A stretch of 48,155 bases of DNA from positions 1 through 48,155 of IMG/VR virus record IMGVR_UViG_3300035698_002941; one strand, given 5' to 3'. Every line of letters begins with the position of its first letter. Positions within the stretch are counted from its first letter, which is position 1. The position numbers and the translations under genes were made by a program. This stretch comes from a virus. The notes under the pieces are model-generated. The model saw only the letters and a program-made list of their open reading frames with translations. It ran no database searches and had not been told where the DNA came from. This document shows, piece after piece, positions 26,312 to 34,963 of the stretch.

Positions 26312-28803
26312 TGGCAAGCTCATACACAACACGATTAGGCAACGCGCCAGAAGAGGGCACGAAGGCACCTTGTAAAGTAGCGAGTACCGCTAACATTGCA
26401 CTCTCGGCTGAGCAAACTATCAACTCAGTAGCGGTGGTCGCGGGTGATCGAGTACTGGTCACAGCGCAAACTGTGCCCGCTGAAAACGGCATCTATGACG
26501 TGGCTGTCGGTGCATGGTCACGGTCGATCGATTTCAATACCGCTGAGGATGTCATCAGTGGCGTTCTAATCAACGATAGCTCTACTGGACTAATGTATCA
26601 GGCCATCTTCACATCGCCGTTCGTGGCCGACACAACAGCCGTTACGATGGAATCTATCACTGTGAGCGGGTTGACCGGCAAGTTAGCGAGTCAGACCTTC
26701 CAGGCCGAATACAACGCTCGTGGTCAATACGACACCAGATACCTCAACGATCTGATCGGTGTAGACCTCTCAGCGCTCGCTGTGGGCGAATTGGTCAATG
26801 TGAGTGGTCTGAGTAGCGCAGCGGGTGTATCGCCTCTCCAGTGGCAACTGGCAGCGGTTGGCGAGTCGTCACCTGACGTGGCGACCGGCATCAACACTGA
26901 CGGCCATTTTTATACAGACGCTGGACCTAATGCCGCGTTTAGATTCGCGCTCGTGGCCGGACAGACAAAGCAATATGCAACGGTAGCGGCAATGGTCGCT
27001 GACGCGCACGTAGGACTGGGCTTGACGATGGTCACAGCTGAGTACGTGTCAGGTGCTGGTATTGGCGGCAACACGTACACGTCGGTCACAGCGGCCACTG
27101 GTACGATTGATGCCGGTCGGTACATTGCGTTGACTGGCAGTGGCATGCGAGCGCACGGTCAATTCCCAGGGCAGGCATTCAAAAGCGTTGATCAATTCGG
27201 TGCGGTGGCTGATGGCGCCACTGACGATGCGGTCGCACTGGCAGCGGCTCTCGCCATTGGTGAAACGGTCACACTGACTGACGGCAAGGTGTACGCCATT
27301 AGCGCGGGTGCTGCATTGAGTAAAGGATTGTACTGCGAAGGTGAGGCTCAGTTATTCCTATTGAGCAGCGGCTTCAGCAGCACCGATCACACCGCCAGTA
27401 AGAATGACTTCAGCCGTGCTGTATTGGTGGCCACGGCCATCGACGGTATCAAGATTGGCGGCATTCGATTTAAAGCCCAGGCGTCAACTGATGCTGTGAT
27501 CTATCCGGTGCGCGTGCTCGGCGGTATGGCGACTAAGCCAGCTGACATTGAACGACTTACGTTTGAGGATATTCCAAGCTGTAACGGTGGCTTCGTATCG
27601 ATCAATAGTGTCGGTGAGGGTGCCTATAAAGTTCGTGACTTGTTGGGCCTCAACTGTGGCAACGCTCAAGGCAGTGGTTACTGGACTGGCACACCGCAGC
27701 TAACAGTATTCGAAGTTGATAATGATCTGATCAGCAGCGTTCACTCACAACCAGGATACGCGGAGAACATTCGCGCTGAGAACGTATTGCTCACTAGCAC
27801 GGCACTGACTGACTTCGGTCAGCAGACTGACTGCGTTAATATCGCGGGTATCAGTAGTGGTGCCGATCGCAAGGGTCCAATCATCAACGGCATTTACGCT
27901 GACGGTATCGGTGAGCTGATGGATATTTTCTGCTCATACGGTGTGTTCACTGGCGTTCGTGGTCGTAACATCCAGAACGATGCTATTAAGCTTGCCCATG
28001 GGGCGCAGCACAACGTGATCAAAGCTGGAGTGATCGAAAGTGTCGGTCGTTCGGTGGTTGCTCTATTCGGTGCCAGTACCGCGCTGACTGACGTTGAGCA
28101 CAATGATATCAGTATTGAAGTGGTCAAGGGTGTTGGTGAGGTAGGATCGTTCACTGACACAGCTGTCGTGTTGTTCTCAGCGGGCACACGTAAGCCTTCT
28201 AAGAATACTGTCCACATCGGTAACGTGTTGGGTAACGGTACTGACATGGATTATGTGGTGCGCGATGGGTCAGCATCTAACAGTGGCGCTAATAGTGTTG
28301 AGGTTGATAAGGCTGAAGGATGGTTCGTATCATTCTGCTCCGCACCGCCTGCTAACGTAAGCGTTCGTTACAATGATGAAACGTTCGTCAAGGGCACTGT
28401 GGGTGTGACTCAAGCATTGACCACGACGGTTGAGGCTACCATTGAGTACAATACAGCCGGTCGTGATACTCACAGCGAATTGAACACTGTAAGCTTCACT
28501 GTTCGACCTAAATTCCCAGGCGTCAAGCGAGTGAAAGCCCAGGTTAGACTAGCCGGATTGAATGACGGTGATGACATTGTTGTCAAGCTCAAACAGAACG
28601 GTACTGTCTTGGCTCAGACGGAATACGAGTCATCAGGTGGCGGTACTGAAAAGTCTTACGATGTAGAAGCCATCATTTACATTGACGAAGATGATGCTAA
28701 CACGTCAGGTTCTGATATAATCGCGACCATTACTGTCACATCAGCTGGCAGCGTAACGGTCACTAACGCCGGTATCGGCTCATTCCTTGAGGTAGCAGCA
28801 TGA
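26311..28803 (+). CDS. Tailspike with pectate-lyase-type beta-helix
   Basis: 830 aa. The N-terminal ~110 residues (V-A-S-T-A-N-I, V-V-A-G-D-R-V-L-V, E-N-G-I-Y-D-V-A-V-G-A-W) form a domain found repeatedly at the start of phage tail fibres, probably the virion anchor. From about 293 the segment F-G-A-V-A-D-G-A-T-D-D is the classic entry to a pectate-lyase-superfamily right-handed beta-helix, which continues to about 660. A C-terminal beta-sandwich of about 130 residues may trimerise or bind sugar. It likely binds and perhaps cleaves a host polysaccharide. The catalytic residues cannot be assigned. Confidence 0.87.
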   Translation: MASSYTTRLGNAPEEGTKAPCKVASTANIALSAEQTINSVAVVAGDRVLVTAQTVPAENGIYDVAVGAWSRSIDFNTAEDVISGVLINDSSTGLMYQAIFTSPFVADTTAVTMESITVSGLTGKLASQTFQAEYNARGQYDTRYLNDLIGVDLSALAVGELVNVSGLSSAAGVSPLQWQLAAVGESSPDVATGINTDGHFYTDAGPNAAFRFALVAGQTKQYATVAAMVADAHVGLGLTMVTAEYVSGAGIGGNTYTSVTAATGTIDAGRYIALTGSGMRAHGQFPGQAFKSVDQFGAVADGATDDAVALAAALAIGETVTLTDGKVYAISAGAALSKGLYCEGEAQLFLLSSGFSSTDHTASKNDFSRAVLVATAIDGIKIGGIRFKAQASTDAVIYPVRVLGGMATKPADIERLTFEDIPSCNGGFVSINSVGEGAYKVRDLLGLNCGNAQGSGYWTGTPQLTVFEVDNDLISSVHSQPGYAENIRAENVLLTSTALTDFGQQTDCVNIAGISSGADRKGPIINGIYADGIGELMDIFCSYGVFTGVRGRNIQNDAIKLAHGAQHNVIKAGVIESVGRSVVALFGASTALTDVEHNDISIEVVKGVGEVGSFTDTAVVLFSAGTRKPSKNTVHIGNVLGNGTDMDYVVRDGSASNSGANSVEVDKAEGWFVSFCSAPPANVSVRYNDETFVKGTVGVTQALTTTVEATIEYNTAGRDTHSELNTVSFTVRPKFPGVKRVKAQVRLAGLNDGDDIVVKLKQNGTVLAQTEYESSGGGTEKSYDVEAIIYIDEDDANTSGSDIIATITVTSAGSVTVTNAGIGSFLEVAA

Positions 28804-29012
28804 ACAATCAAACTAAAGACGCACTCGACAGTAGCACTATCGTTAGCGCGATCGTCACTATCGTTGTGGCCATTGCTGGCGCGGTAGGTTATGCGCTCAG
28901 TCCGGAAGATGTGGGCATGATTACCGTGACGTTGACAATGATCGGCACCTTCATCGGTCAGGCGTTCGTCATCAAAGGGCGACTCAATGCCACGAAGAGG
29001 ATTGCGCAATGA
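28800..29012 (+). CDS. Holin-like membrane protein, 70 aa
   Basis: ATGA overlap with the tailspike. Two hydrophobic segments (about 14-33 and 38-57) are separated by a short polar S-P-E-D turn, and the C-terminus is basic: K-G-R-L-N-A-T-K-R-I. This two-helix layout and the terminal G-R-x-x-A-T-x-x-I motif match a common class of phage holins that permeabilise the inner membrane for endolysin release. The matching endolysin candidate is in the opposite unit (32064-32537). Confidence 0.78.
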   Translation: MNNQTKDALDSSTIVSAIVTIVVAIAGAVGYALSPEDVGMITVTLTMIGTFIGQAFVIKGRLNATKRIAQ

Positions 29013-29350
29013 TTAAACCCATCCTAGCAATCATGATGGCGCTGTTGCTGACAGCATGCCCGTTGGCGACCACACCGACCATCAATCAAACGGCGGTCAT
29101 TTCAGCGGGATCACTTGAGGTGGTGTCTAACAACGTCACACGATTGTTCGCCAATGACGTGATCGACTTTGAAACCGCCAACGAGTACTTCGATAAGATC
29201 GATGGTATGGGCACTGATCTCAGTAACATTGAGACATTACTTGATGCGTGCGAGACTCCCACCTGTACTGCTAACGGTCAGTTAGAATTGATGGGATTGA
29301 AGAAGCTACTCGATCAATTAGAACGTGACTTACTGGAGAATCAATCATGA
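29009..29350 (+). CDS. Lipoprotein, possible lysis accessory, 113 aa
   Basis: The N-terminus is a lipoprotein signal: a Lys, a hydrophobic run and the lipobox L-L-T-A-C, with Cys17 as the acylated residue. The mature part is acidic and helical with a possible disulfide pair in C-E-T-P-T-C. It lies between the holin and two helical genes, overlapping both neighbours by 4 nt. An outer-membrane spanin role is possible, but the sequence does not prove it. Confidence 0.7.
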   Translation: MIKPILAIMMALLLTACPLATTPTINQTAVISAGSLEVVSNNVTRLFANDVIDFETANEYFDKIDGMGTDLSNIETLLDACETPTCTANGQLELMGLKKLLDQLERDLLENQS

Positions 29351-29580
29351 GCAGCGCACTAGGTATCGTATCGGCCATCAATGCCACGCTGGAAATCCTT
29401 GCTGAGCTGAACGAGATGAGCGCCATGCTCAGTCGTGGTGAGGTTTCAGAAGAGGACGTTGATGAGGCCATCGCCGCGCTGAGAGACACGAACGAGCGCA
29501 ATCGTCAGTTAGTAGCGCGCATTAATCGTAAGCGGCGATTGCAAGTGGCGGCAGAAGCGAAGGCTTTAGCTGATGGTTGA
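29347..29580 (+). CDS. Small helical protein of the lysis cassette, 77 aa
   Basis: ATGA overlap with the lipoprotein gene. The product is an amphipathic helix rich in Ala, Glu and Leu, turning strongly basic in N-R-K-R-R-L. No signal or membrane segment is seen. It resembles small proteins of unknown function in phage lysis cassettes. It overlaps the following gene by 8 nt. Confidence 0.62.
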   Translation: MSSALGIVSAINATLEILAELNEMSAMLSRGEVSEEDVDEAIAALRDTNERNRQLVARINRKRRLQVAAEAKALADG

Positions 29581-30139
29581 TCATGACGCGCAAAGGGTTG
29601 ACGATCTTAAAGGTGAAGTCAGCAAATTGCACAGCGACGTGTCTGTCCTTGCGACCAATGTTAAAGCATTGGCGCAGGGGCAAACTGATACTAACGCCAA
29701 TATCAAACAACTGACCACTGCTGTCAATCAAGGTAATGCGTCAGATTGGAAAACCATATTCGGCGGCATCAGTGTATTGCTCACCATCGCTGGTTACATA
29801 GGCTATGTGTCAATGAAACCGGTGTACGTTGAATTCATGTACATGCAGCAAACCATCTTGGATGCTAAGGTGCAGTCGGTAGCGGGCGACGCAGGGTTGC
29901 GCAAAACCCTTGAGTGGGTGATATCTGACTACAGAGAACGAATCACAAGTGTTGACACCGATGTACAGCGTGAGATGCGATTGTTAGATGACGCCACGAT
30001 AGGGTCGATGGATAAGATAGAACGCGACATCGAAGCCCATAAAAATTCAGAAGGTCATGTCCCATTGATCAAACACACTGTCGAAAATTCCACGCGACTG
30101 GAGTTACTCGAACGTCACGCTAAACTCAGAGCGCAATAA
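29573..30139 (+). CDS. Membrane-anchored coiled-coil protein, 188 aa
   Basis: The last gene of the rightward unit. Residues about 10-55 form a heptad-like coil (V-D-D-L-K-G-E-V-S-K-L-H-S-D-V), residues about 62-82 are one hydrophobic membrane segment, and the C-terminal 100 residues are charged and helical. The layout recalls XhlA-like or spanin-like lysis accessories, with one membrane helix between coils. The exact function is unknown. Confidence 0.68.
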   Translation: MVDHDAQRVDDLKGEVSKLHSDVSVLATNVKALAQGQTDTNANIKQLTTAVNQGNASDWKTIFGGISVLLTIAGYIGYVSMKPVYVEFMYMQQTILDAKVQSVAGDAGLRKTLEWVISDYRERITSVDTDVQREMRLLDDATIGSMDKIERDIEAHKNSEGHVPLIKHTVENSTRLELLERHAKLRAQ

Positions 30140-30156
30140 CGAACTGTAGCGCCCAA

Positions 30157-30187
30157 TCACCTACTAGATATATTCCAAGGTAGGTGA
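30157..30187. terminator. Hairpin at the convergence of the two units
   Basis: TCACCTAC (30157-30164) and GTAGGTGA (30180-30187) form a perfect 8-bp stem with a 15-nt AT-rich loop. It lies 18 nt after the last rightward gene and about 115 nt after the last leftward one. No U-run follows in either direction, so it is at best a weak bidirectional terminator or an mRNA-end stabiliser. Confidence 0.45.
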
Positions 30188-30301
30188 GTGCAATTACTAC
30201 TAAGAATAATCTTCGATCTCTCAAAATAACCTCAACTGTGGTTGGTGCATTTCAGGCCACCACATCCTTTGAGACGGCCACGGCTGCAACGCATGTGATG
30301 C

Positions 30302-31144
30302 TTAGTCGCCACGCTTTTTAAACTTACGTTCGCGTGATGGTCGTGGCGCTGATGCTTCCATACTGTCAATCATGTCATGAAGGGCTTGCTTGTTAGCTTT
30401 ACCCACGATGGGTTTAAGTGAGTCATGTATTGCGTGACGTGCCGCGCTATTATCAAACGTTTGCATGAGCATCTCATGTTCGCGAGCTTTGTCAGCATCA
30501 CGAGCGGGGATAGGATCGCTGTTGCCAAGACGGGTGTTAATGTCGAACAGTGCGCCACTCATTTGAGATTCAATGATTGACCCTTGAGTAAATTGACGCG
30601 TATGCCCATAGACAGCATAAGTGATAGCCCCCACACCTAACGCTTTAGCAACATTGTCGTGATCCGCATCACTGATGTTACCTGCTTTCAGCGAACGCTC
30701 TAACGCTTTCTTTTGCGTCAACAATACCGAACGAGTGTGCGAATGTAATTTAGGTTTGGCAGTGACTGGCGGGACCGGCAGCATTGCGGCAAGGTCTTCT
30801 ATCTGAATCCATTTATTATCACCACTGAAACCAACGGGTCCAACCTCAACAGTGTAGCCGCCATCGTCAGTAACCAACTCAACGATAGCTCCAGGTAACA
30901 GACCACAGCCGGTGAGAGTATTCACGACTCTGAATGATGAGCCATCACCGTGAGCTTTCTCAAATGGTGTACGGTGGCGAGTCAGGTGGCGAGGTGCTAC
31001 CCAATATCCAGCGCCATTATTACAATGTATAACGTGAACCATTGCGCCGTTGCCAGGATCGACATTGAGTTTGACTATATCGTTAAGTTCTAACTCACCG
31101 TAGTCGTGACCGACATTGTAGCACTTGCCGATCTCAAGCTTCAT
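30302..31144 (-). CDS. Hypothetical protein, 280 aa (last gene of the leftward unit)
   Basis: ATG 31144 follows GGTGG and overlaps the preceding gene by 11 nt; a GTG at 31153 is the alternative. Residues about 1-50 and 73-105 look like two small beta-barrel (SH3-like) units, each with L-x-x-G/N-x-I-V-x-L followed by a V-x-V/H-V strand. The C-terminal half is helical with a basic tail K-F-K-K-R. No family is recognised. A nucleic-acid-binding role is possible from composition only. Confidence 0.62.
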   Translation of the reverse strand: MKLEIGKCYNVGHDYGELELNDIVKLNVDPGNGAMVHVIHCNNGAGYWVAPRHLTRHRTPFEKAHGDGSSFRVVNTLTGCGLLPGAIVELVTDDGGYTVEVGPVGFSGDNKWIQIEDLAAMLPVPPVTAKPKLHSHTRSVLLTQKKALERSLKAGNISDADHDNVAKALGVGAITYAVYGHTRQFTQGSIIESQMSGALFDINTRLGNSDPIPARDADKAREHEMLMQTFDNSAARHAIHDSLKPIVGKANKQALHDMIDSMEASAPRPSRERKFKKRGD

Positions 31145-31436
31145 TGCTGCCACCCACCAGTGCTGTAATGTTGGTCAGCTCCTCAATATACTTCTGCGGA
31201 ATTGAACGGTTCTCATTGTTGGTCGCTGTCATACCTCCCAACAATTGATCGACGCGAGTGGCATTGCAATCAATCCAATACTCATCAGCATCAGGGAAGT
31301 GATTAACGGGTTGATCTTCCGATCGCAATGTCTCATTGGCCTCAGCGAGCGCGGCGGTAATCTCTTCAATGGTGGCATTGATGTCGGCAACTGCTGTGCC
31401 ACGTACATAGGCTGCTACTATTTTACTGTTGTTCAT
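31134..31436 (-). CDS. Hypothetical protein, 100 aa
   Basis: The ATG at 31436 has AAGGA 7-8 nt upstream. The N-terminal M-N-N-S-K-I-V-A-A-Y-V-R is followed by an amphipathic helix (I-E-E-I-T-A-A-L-A-E-A-N). There is no membrane segment. It sits between the DUF3310-like gene and the last gene of the unit, with 11-nt overlap to the latter. Function unknown. Confidence 0.62.
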   Translation of the reverse strand: MNNSKIVAAYVRGTAVADINATIEEITAALAEANETLRSEDQPVNHFPDADEYWIDCNATRVDQLLGGMTATNNENRSIPQKYIEELTNITALVGGSNEA

Positions 31437-31439
31437 TTT

Positions 31440-31922
31440 TTAATCCTTCTTTAGTTTGGCTTTAATGGTGTCATCACCTGTATCGCACATGATGACAATA
31501 TTTCGTTCAGCGAACATTGTTAGCAAGGCTTCGGCGTTACCGTCAGTGCAACGATCACTCAACTCGCGCCAACCTCTAGTTGTGTAATAGATAGGTCCGT
31601 TGCGAGTGATTTTATTAACTTCAATCTCGAAAGCATTAGACATGTCGATCGCTTCGGACGGGCCTATCAGGTTGTCGATGGGTATGTGTTCATCGCTGCC
31701 ATCCTCATCACGCATCTGTAAGTAGCGCTTGAGACTGTCTTTAGCTTCCTCAATATCTCTGACGTTATCCTTACCCGCGCCACGACCGCCAGCCACTAAC
31801 AGCTTTTTGATGGCGTGTTGTAAGCAAGGGTCAGTGACGTTAAATAATTCGAGCACACGATAAACATCGATCGTATCGAGATGTTCAACGTTCTTATAAT
31901 AATGCGCGTGTTTGTTGCTCAT
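31440..31922 (-). CDS. DUF3310-like phage protein, 160 aa
   Basis: ATG 31922 overlaps the stop of the small membrane gene (ATGA). The N-terminus has H-Y-Y-K-N-V-x-H-L-D-x-I-D-V-Y, then A-I-K-K-L-L-V-A-G-G-R-G-A-G-K-D and a helix D-I-E-E-A-K-D-S-L-x-R-Y. This is the pattern of small phage proteins often labelled DUF3310 or nucleotide kinase, whose biochemical role is not settled. The C-terminal 90 residues are an added alpha/beta region I do not recognise. Confidence 0.72.
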   Translation of the reverse strand: MSNKHAHYYKNVEHLDTIDVYRVLELFNVTDPCLQHAIKKLLVAGGRGAGKDNVRDIEEAKDSLKRYLQMRDEDGSDEHIPIDNLIGPSEAIDMSNAFEIEVNKITRNGPIYYTTRGWRELSDRCTDGNAEALLTMFAERNIVIMCDTGDDTIKAKLKKD

Positions 31923-32050
31923 TGGTTGTTGTACCAGCACGAGAACGCGATAACGGCAATAGCGGTGATACCGCCAAGCCAGTTAGCGCCACACATTACT
32001 ATGAAGGCTAGTGAGAAAAATGTTACAGGTACTATCGTGTCGTTGTCCAT
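31919..32050 (-). CDS. 43-aa two-helix membrane protein
   Basis: The ATG at 32050 opens a 43-codon frame whose stop overlaps the next ATG (ATGA), the pattern of real genes in this unit. The hydrophobic segments I-V-P-V-T-F-F-S-L-A-F-I-V-M and G-G-I-T-A-I-A-V-I-A-F are separated by G-A-N-W-L. It is placed directly downstream of the M23 endopeptidase gene, so a holin or pinholin-like role is possible. The ribosome-binding site is weak. Confidence 0.6.
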   Translation of the reverse strand: MDNDTIVPVTFFSLAFIVMCGANWLGGITAIAVIAFSCWYNNQ

Positions 32051-32063
32051 GTAGTGAGTATAA

Positions 32064-32537
32064 CTAAGCATTGATTCTATTCAACCACCATTCGTCGGGA
32101 TTAATTCGTTTACCTTCCAACCACACTTCAGCATGGACGTGAAGCGGCATGCCATCGTACACAGCATCCAAGTCTTGCACCATGCCGATCACATCACCCA
32201 TATTGACATGACTGCCGACTGTTGCGTTCGGATGAGGTGATACGTAAAAGTAACGAACTTTAGTCTGTTGACCAATGTCCAATTCGACATAGCGCATTCC
32301 ACGCTTTGCCAGGAACCGTGACTTTTGTTCAGGCGTGTAATGCCCGCTAGGTCCAGCTTGGCTGTACGGGAATCCAATCTTGCTAACGGTCGCATAGAAT
32401 GGTGACACGACCGCATTGCCAACATCCGCTAAATAGTCTTGCCCGTTATGTAAGCGGCCACCACGACTTGCGCCGAAATGTCCTTGACCCCAATCATCAC
32501 TGCCGCGCTTTTTAGCGTGCGTCTGAAGTATAACCAC
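32064..32537 (-). CDS. M23-family peptidase, probable endolysin
   Basis: 157 aa from a GTG at 32537 with GGAGG 6 nt upstream, overlapping the polymerase gene by 26 nt. LytM-type zinc ligands are visible: His30 and Asp34 in R-L-H-N-G-Q-D, and the H-x-H pair His133/His135 in M-P-L-H-V-H-A-E-V-W. These enzymes cut peptide bonds in peptidoglycan. There is no signal peptide, so a holin is needed for release. The single-domain, compact form fits a Gram-negative host endolysin. It is unusual in being coded in the replication unit. Confidence 0.85.
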   Translation of the reverse strand: MVILQTHAKKRGSDDWGQGHFGASRGGRLHNGQDYLADVGNAVVSPFYATVSKIGFPYSQAGPSGHYTPEQKSRFLAKRGMRYVELDIGQQTKVRYFYVSPHPNATVGSHVNMGDVIGMVQDLDAVYDGMPLHVHAEVWLEGKRINPDEWWLNRINA

Positions 32538-34419
32538 CTGTAGCCTCCGCTAGTTCTCTAGCTTTCTGTAAGTAATAGTTGTAATTGATCGGCTCTATCG
32601 CATCGATCATGTTATTGCATTCGGTCACGCGCCAGCCACTGTCGATTGCTTCAGTGGAGTCAGCGTAGATCGACTCGTTCTTAGTGTGAATACCCTCAAC
32701 GTGAACACCTGTTTGATTGACAGCGTGATACATCGCATTAGTCACACCGTTCGCTTTTTTGTAGTCGCCAATCTTCATGCCTTTAGGGGGCGGCATTATC
32801 TTAGTCAGATAGTCACCCTCATGCGTAATGTAGTAACGACTGACACGTTGAATCTCACGGTCGCCCAGCTTCAATATTGTATTACGTGGAACTTTAACTC
32901 TTAAGCAGAAGTCGAATATGTCAGTGTGATTCAATATAGTGTGCTCCAGGCTAACACCATTCACTAGCAACTGTTCGACAGCGATAGGTACGATCATTGC
33001 TGATTGATTCTGGTGCCACTGCCGATCATGTTCGTAAGCGCCTTTCAATTTCACCTTCCCGTCAGTACCGATCGCAACGTAATTATTCACGTCACGAACG
33101 AACATTGAATCATACTCAACATGTTCAAGTTCTAACAGTGTGAATTGTTCCCATCGTTTGCACACATCTTTGACGCGAGCGTAATCGCTACGAGGTATTC
33201 GCATGGTCATGCCGTCAGTGTTGATCTGAATCATTTCAACCGCCAACCACTCAGCGAGCATACACAACAACAGTTGACCATTGATCGTAATGGCCATCGT
33301 GTACAGTGGGTCATAGAACGGTGAGTACTTGCTGTTGCTGTCACCGTACACGCCATTGAGCGCCAGCTTCAGCATGGCATTCTCAGCAGTACCCTTCGCA
33401 TAACCGCGACGCTGTTCATAAACGTCATTGTATATTTTACAAAACTCTTCGCCCAGGTGAGCGGGGTAAATCTTATTTGCGATAGCTAAGTTCGGATAGT
33501 AACTGGCGACATCGATATCAACGATCATTGTGTCATCGGTGGAGTGGAACGACTCACCTTTAACACTGCCGTGAATGCCGCCAAGACCGAACACATATTT
33601 GAAGCTGTTCACTTCACAATTTATATTGTCGAACACGCCTTTCGTTTGCGTGATGGTTTGCGACTGGAACCAACGGTGGATGCGTTTGAATTCAGGATGA
33701 TCGAATGTGACGTATGGAAACACAGCTTCGGCAAGGTTGATGGTCGGGCGTTTAGTTTGTATGGGTTGCTTATTACCGTCGAAACATTTCACACCGTGAT
33801 CTTGCAATCGCATGATGAAAAATTTCTTACCAATCTTCGTGTCGTTATAGTTGGTGAAGTCATGATCGTAACGTTCGCTCAGCTCATCACGAAAGTTAAT
33901 TTGATCCATGCTCTCAACGAGAAACTTTTTAGTTTCGTTCACGTCGTGCTTGTTGTACTCAATCAACATGTCCATCTCAGGCTCAGTCAATATCGTACCA
34001 GGAGGGAACGGTAAATCCTGAATTGAATGAGAGCGCATCGCGTATTCCAATGCTTTCAGGCTGGTGCTGCGGGCCATGTTATCGAAGTGGTGAATCTTAA
34101 ATAGATCGACCTGTCTGATCTTGATGTCCCACGGTGGCGGCATGTGCTCACGATCGTTGCACTGATTGATGATCCAATCGGCCAATTTGTACGAGTAGTC
34201 AATATCGCACACACCATTACACTCGATCATCTTGTGAATGATAGGGTAGTCGAAGTGCAAATTGTTGTACCCGACCATACGATCGTCAGTGGCCGCGAGA
34301 TGTTGAAGGTATTCCATGAGCAACGGCATATCATTGCGCCGATGTGAATACTCCCATACGTTATCTTCGATCGTGCAAGTGAAGATGTTAGGGTATGTCT
34401 CTATGTCATATACTTTCAA
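32512..34419 (-). CDS. DNA polymerase, family B, with 3'-5' exonuclease
   Basis: 635 aa, short for the family. Exo I is D5-x-E7 (Y-D-I-E-T-Y-P), Exo II is Y-N-N-L-H-F-D-Y-P at 51-59, and Exo III is Y155-N-K-H-D159. Polymerase motif A is D301-I-D-V-A-S-Y-Y-P-N, motif B is K351-L-A-L-N-G-V-Y-G, and motif C is N400-T-D-G. It replicates the phage genome together with the primase-helicase and the SSB-like protein of the same unit. The start is a TTG at 34419 preceded by an AGGTAGG site; no nearby in-frame ATG precedes Exo I. No protein-priming TPR insertions are obvious, and no terminal-protein gene is recognised. Confidence 0.92.
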   Translation of the reverse strand: MKVYDIETYPNIFTCTIEDNVWEYSHRRNDMPLLMEYLQHLAATDDRMVGYNNLHFDYPIIHKMIECNGVCDIDYSYKLADWIINQCNDREHMPPPWDIKIRQVDLFKIHHFDNMARSTSLKALEYAMRSHSIQDLPFPPGTILTEPEMDMLIEYNKHDVNETKKFLVESMDQINFRDELSERYDHDFTNYNDTKIGKKFFIMRLQDHGVKCFDGNKQPIQTKRPTINLAEAVFPYVTFDHPEFKRIHRWFQSQTITQTKGVFDNINCEVNSFKYVFGLGGIHGSVKGESFHSTDDTMIVDIDVASYYPNLAIANKIYPAHLGEEFCKIYNDVYEQRRGYAKGTAENAMLKLALNGVYGDSNSKYSPFYDPLYTMAITINGQLLLCMLAEWLAVEMIQINTDGMTMRIPRSDYARVKDVCKRWEQFTLLELEHVEYDSMFVRDVNNYVAIGTDGKVKLKGAYEHDRQWHQNQSAMIVPIAVEQLLVNGVSLEHTILNHTDIFDFCLRVKVPRNTILKLGDREIQRVSRYYITHEGDYLTKIMPPPKGMKIGDYKKANGVTNAMYHAVNQTGVHVEGIHTKNESIYADSTEAIDSGWRVTECNNMIDAIEPINYNYYLQKARELAEATGGYTSDAR

Positions 34420-34469
34420 CGTAGCCTACCTCACAGTAATTGTCTGGATGTACCACTTGCGTATTGATC

Positions 34470-34664
34470 TCACCATGGGTCATCCTCTAAGCTAACGTAA
34501 GACTCAGCATTGCAGCCTTTTGGTGGCCCACCAATGATGTCGGTGAACACTGACCTCAACAAGTGAAAGTCATCAACACCTTCAGCTATATCTTCTTGAT
34601 GCTCGTTCAAATACTGAATAATATCAACTACTGTAGTGGGTGTTACTTCAAGTGTGGCTTTCAT
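34470..34664 (-). CDS. Hypothetical protein, 64 aa
   Basis: ATG 34664 overlaps the upstream stop (TGATG) and has AAGGA 7 nt upstream. The product is acidic, with helix V-V-D-I-I-Q-Y-L-N-E-H-Q-E-D-I-A. No motif is recognised. It lies 50 nt upstream of the polymerase start. Confidence 0.6.
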   Translation of the reverse strand: MKATLEVTPTTVVDIIQYLNEHQEDIAEGVDDFHLLRSVFTDIIGGPPKGCNAESYVSLEDDPW

Positions 34665-34963
34665 CACGCATCCTTGCCATCGAGCATTATCAACTTAGGC
34701 GTGTGAGCTTTACGCAATGCGTCCGAGATGCAATACCCTATAGCGCTGTACATGTCGGCCACCAATATCGCAGCGCCATCATTGATCACCATGACATCAT
34801 CGTTAGCATCTTGCATTATGGTATAGCTTTCATCCATGAACACGAGCAATGTCTTGTCGGCACTGTCAGGCGGGATCGCAATTTTATACGCGAACTTGTA
34901 TTTAAGCTCAGCCATTAGTCTGATAACTTGACCTTGTAACGCTGTCGGTTTAGGACTCCCCAT
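34664..34963 (-). CDS. Hypothetical protein, 99 aa
   Basis: The ATG at 34963 follows GGAGAG. The sequence is mixed alpha/beta with no Cys cluster and no signal peptide; the central segment D-D-V-M-V-I-N-D-G-A-A-I-L-V-A-D looks like two strands. It overlaps both neighbours (14 nt and 1 nt). Family not recognised. Confidence 0.6.
   Translation of the reverse strand: MGSPKPTALQGQVIRLMAELKYKFAYKIAIPPDSADKTLLVFMDESYTIMQDANDDVMVINDGAAILVADMYSAIGYCISDALRKAHTPKLIMLDGKDA

Noticed and set aside
30188-30301. Possible small RNA or gene in the convergent gap
   Set aside because: Only a short imperfect hairpin (GTGG ... CCAC) and no promoter or open frame were seen.
33544-34014. 156-codon plus-strand frame inside the polymerase gene
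   Set aside because: It is antisense to conserved polymerase sequence, with no ribosome-binding site or known motif.
34406-34483. 25-codon frame between the 64-aa gene and the polymerase
   Set aside because: It overlaps both neighbours, but its ATG has no ribosome-binding site at a usable distance and the product has no distinctive character. It could be real but is not supportable.
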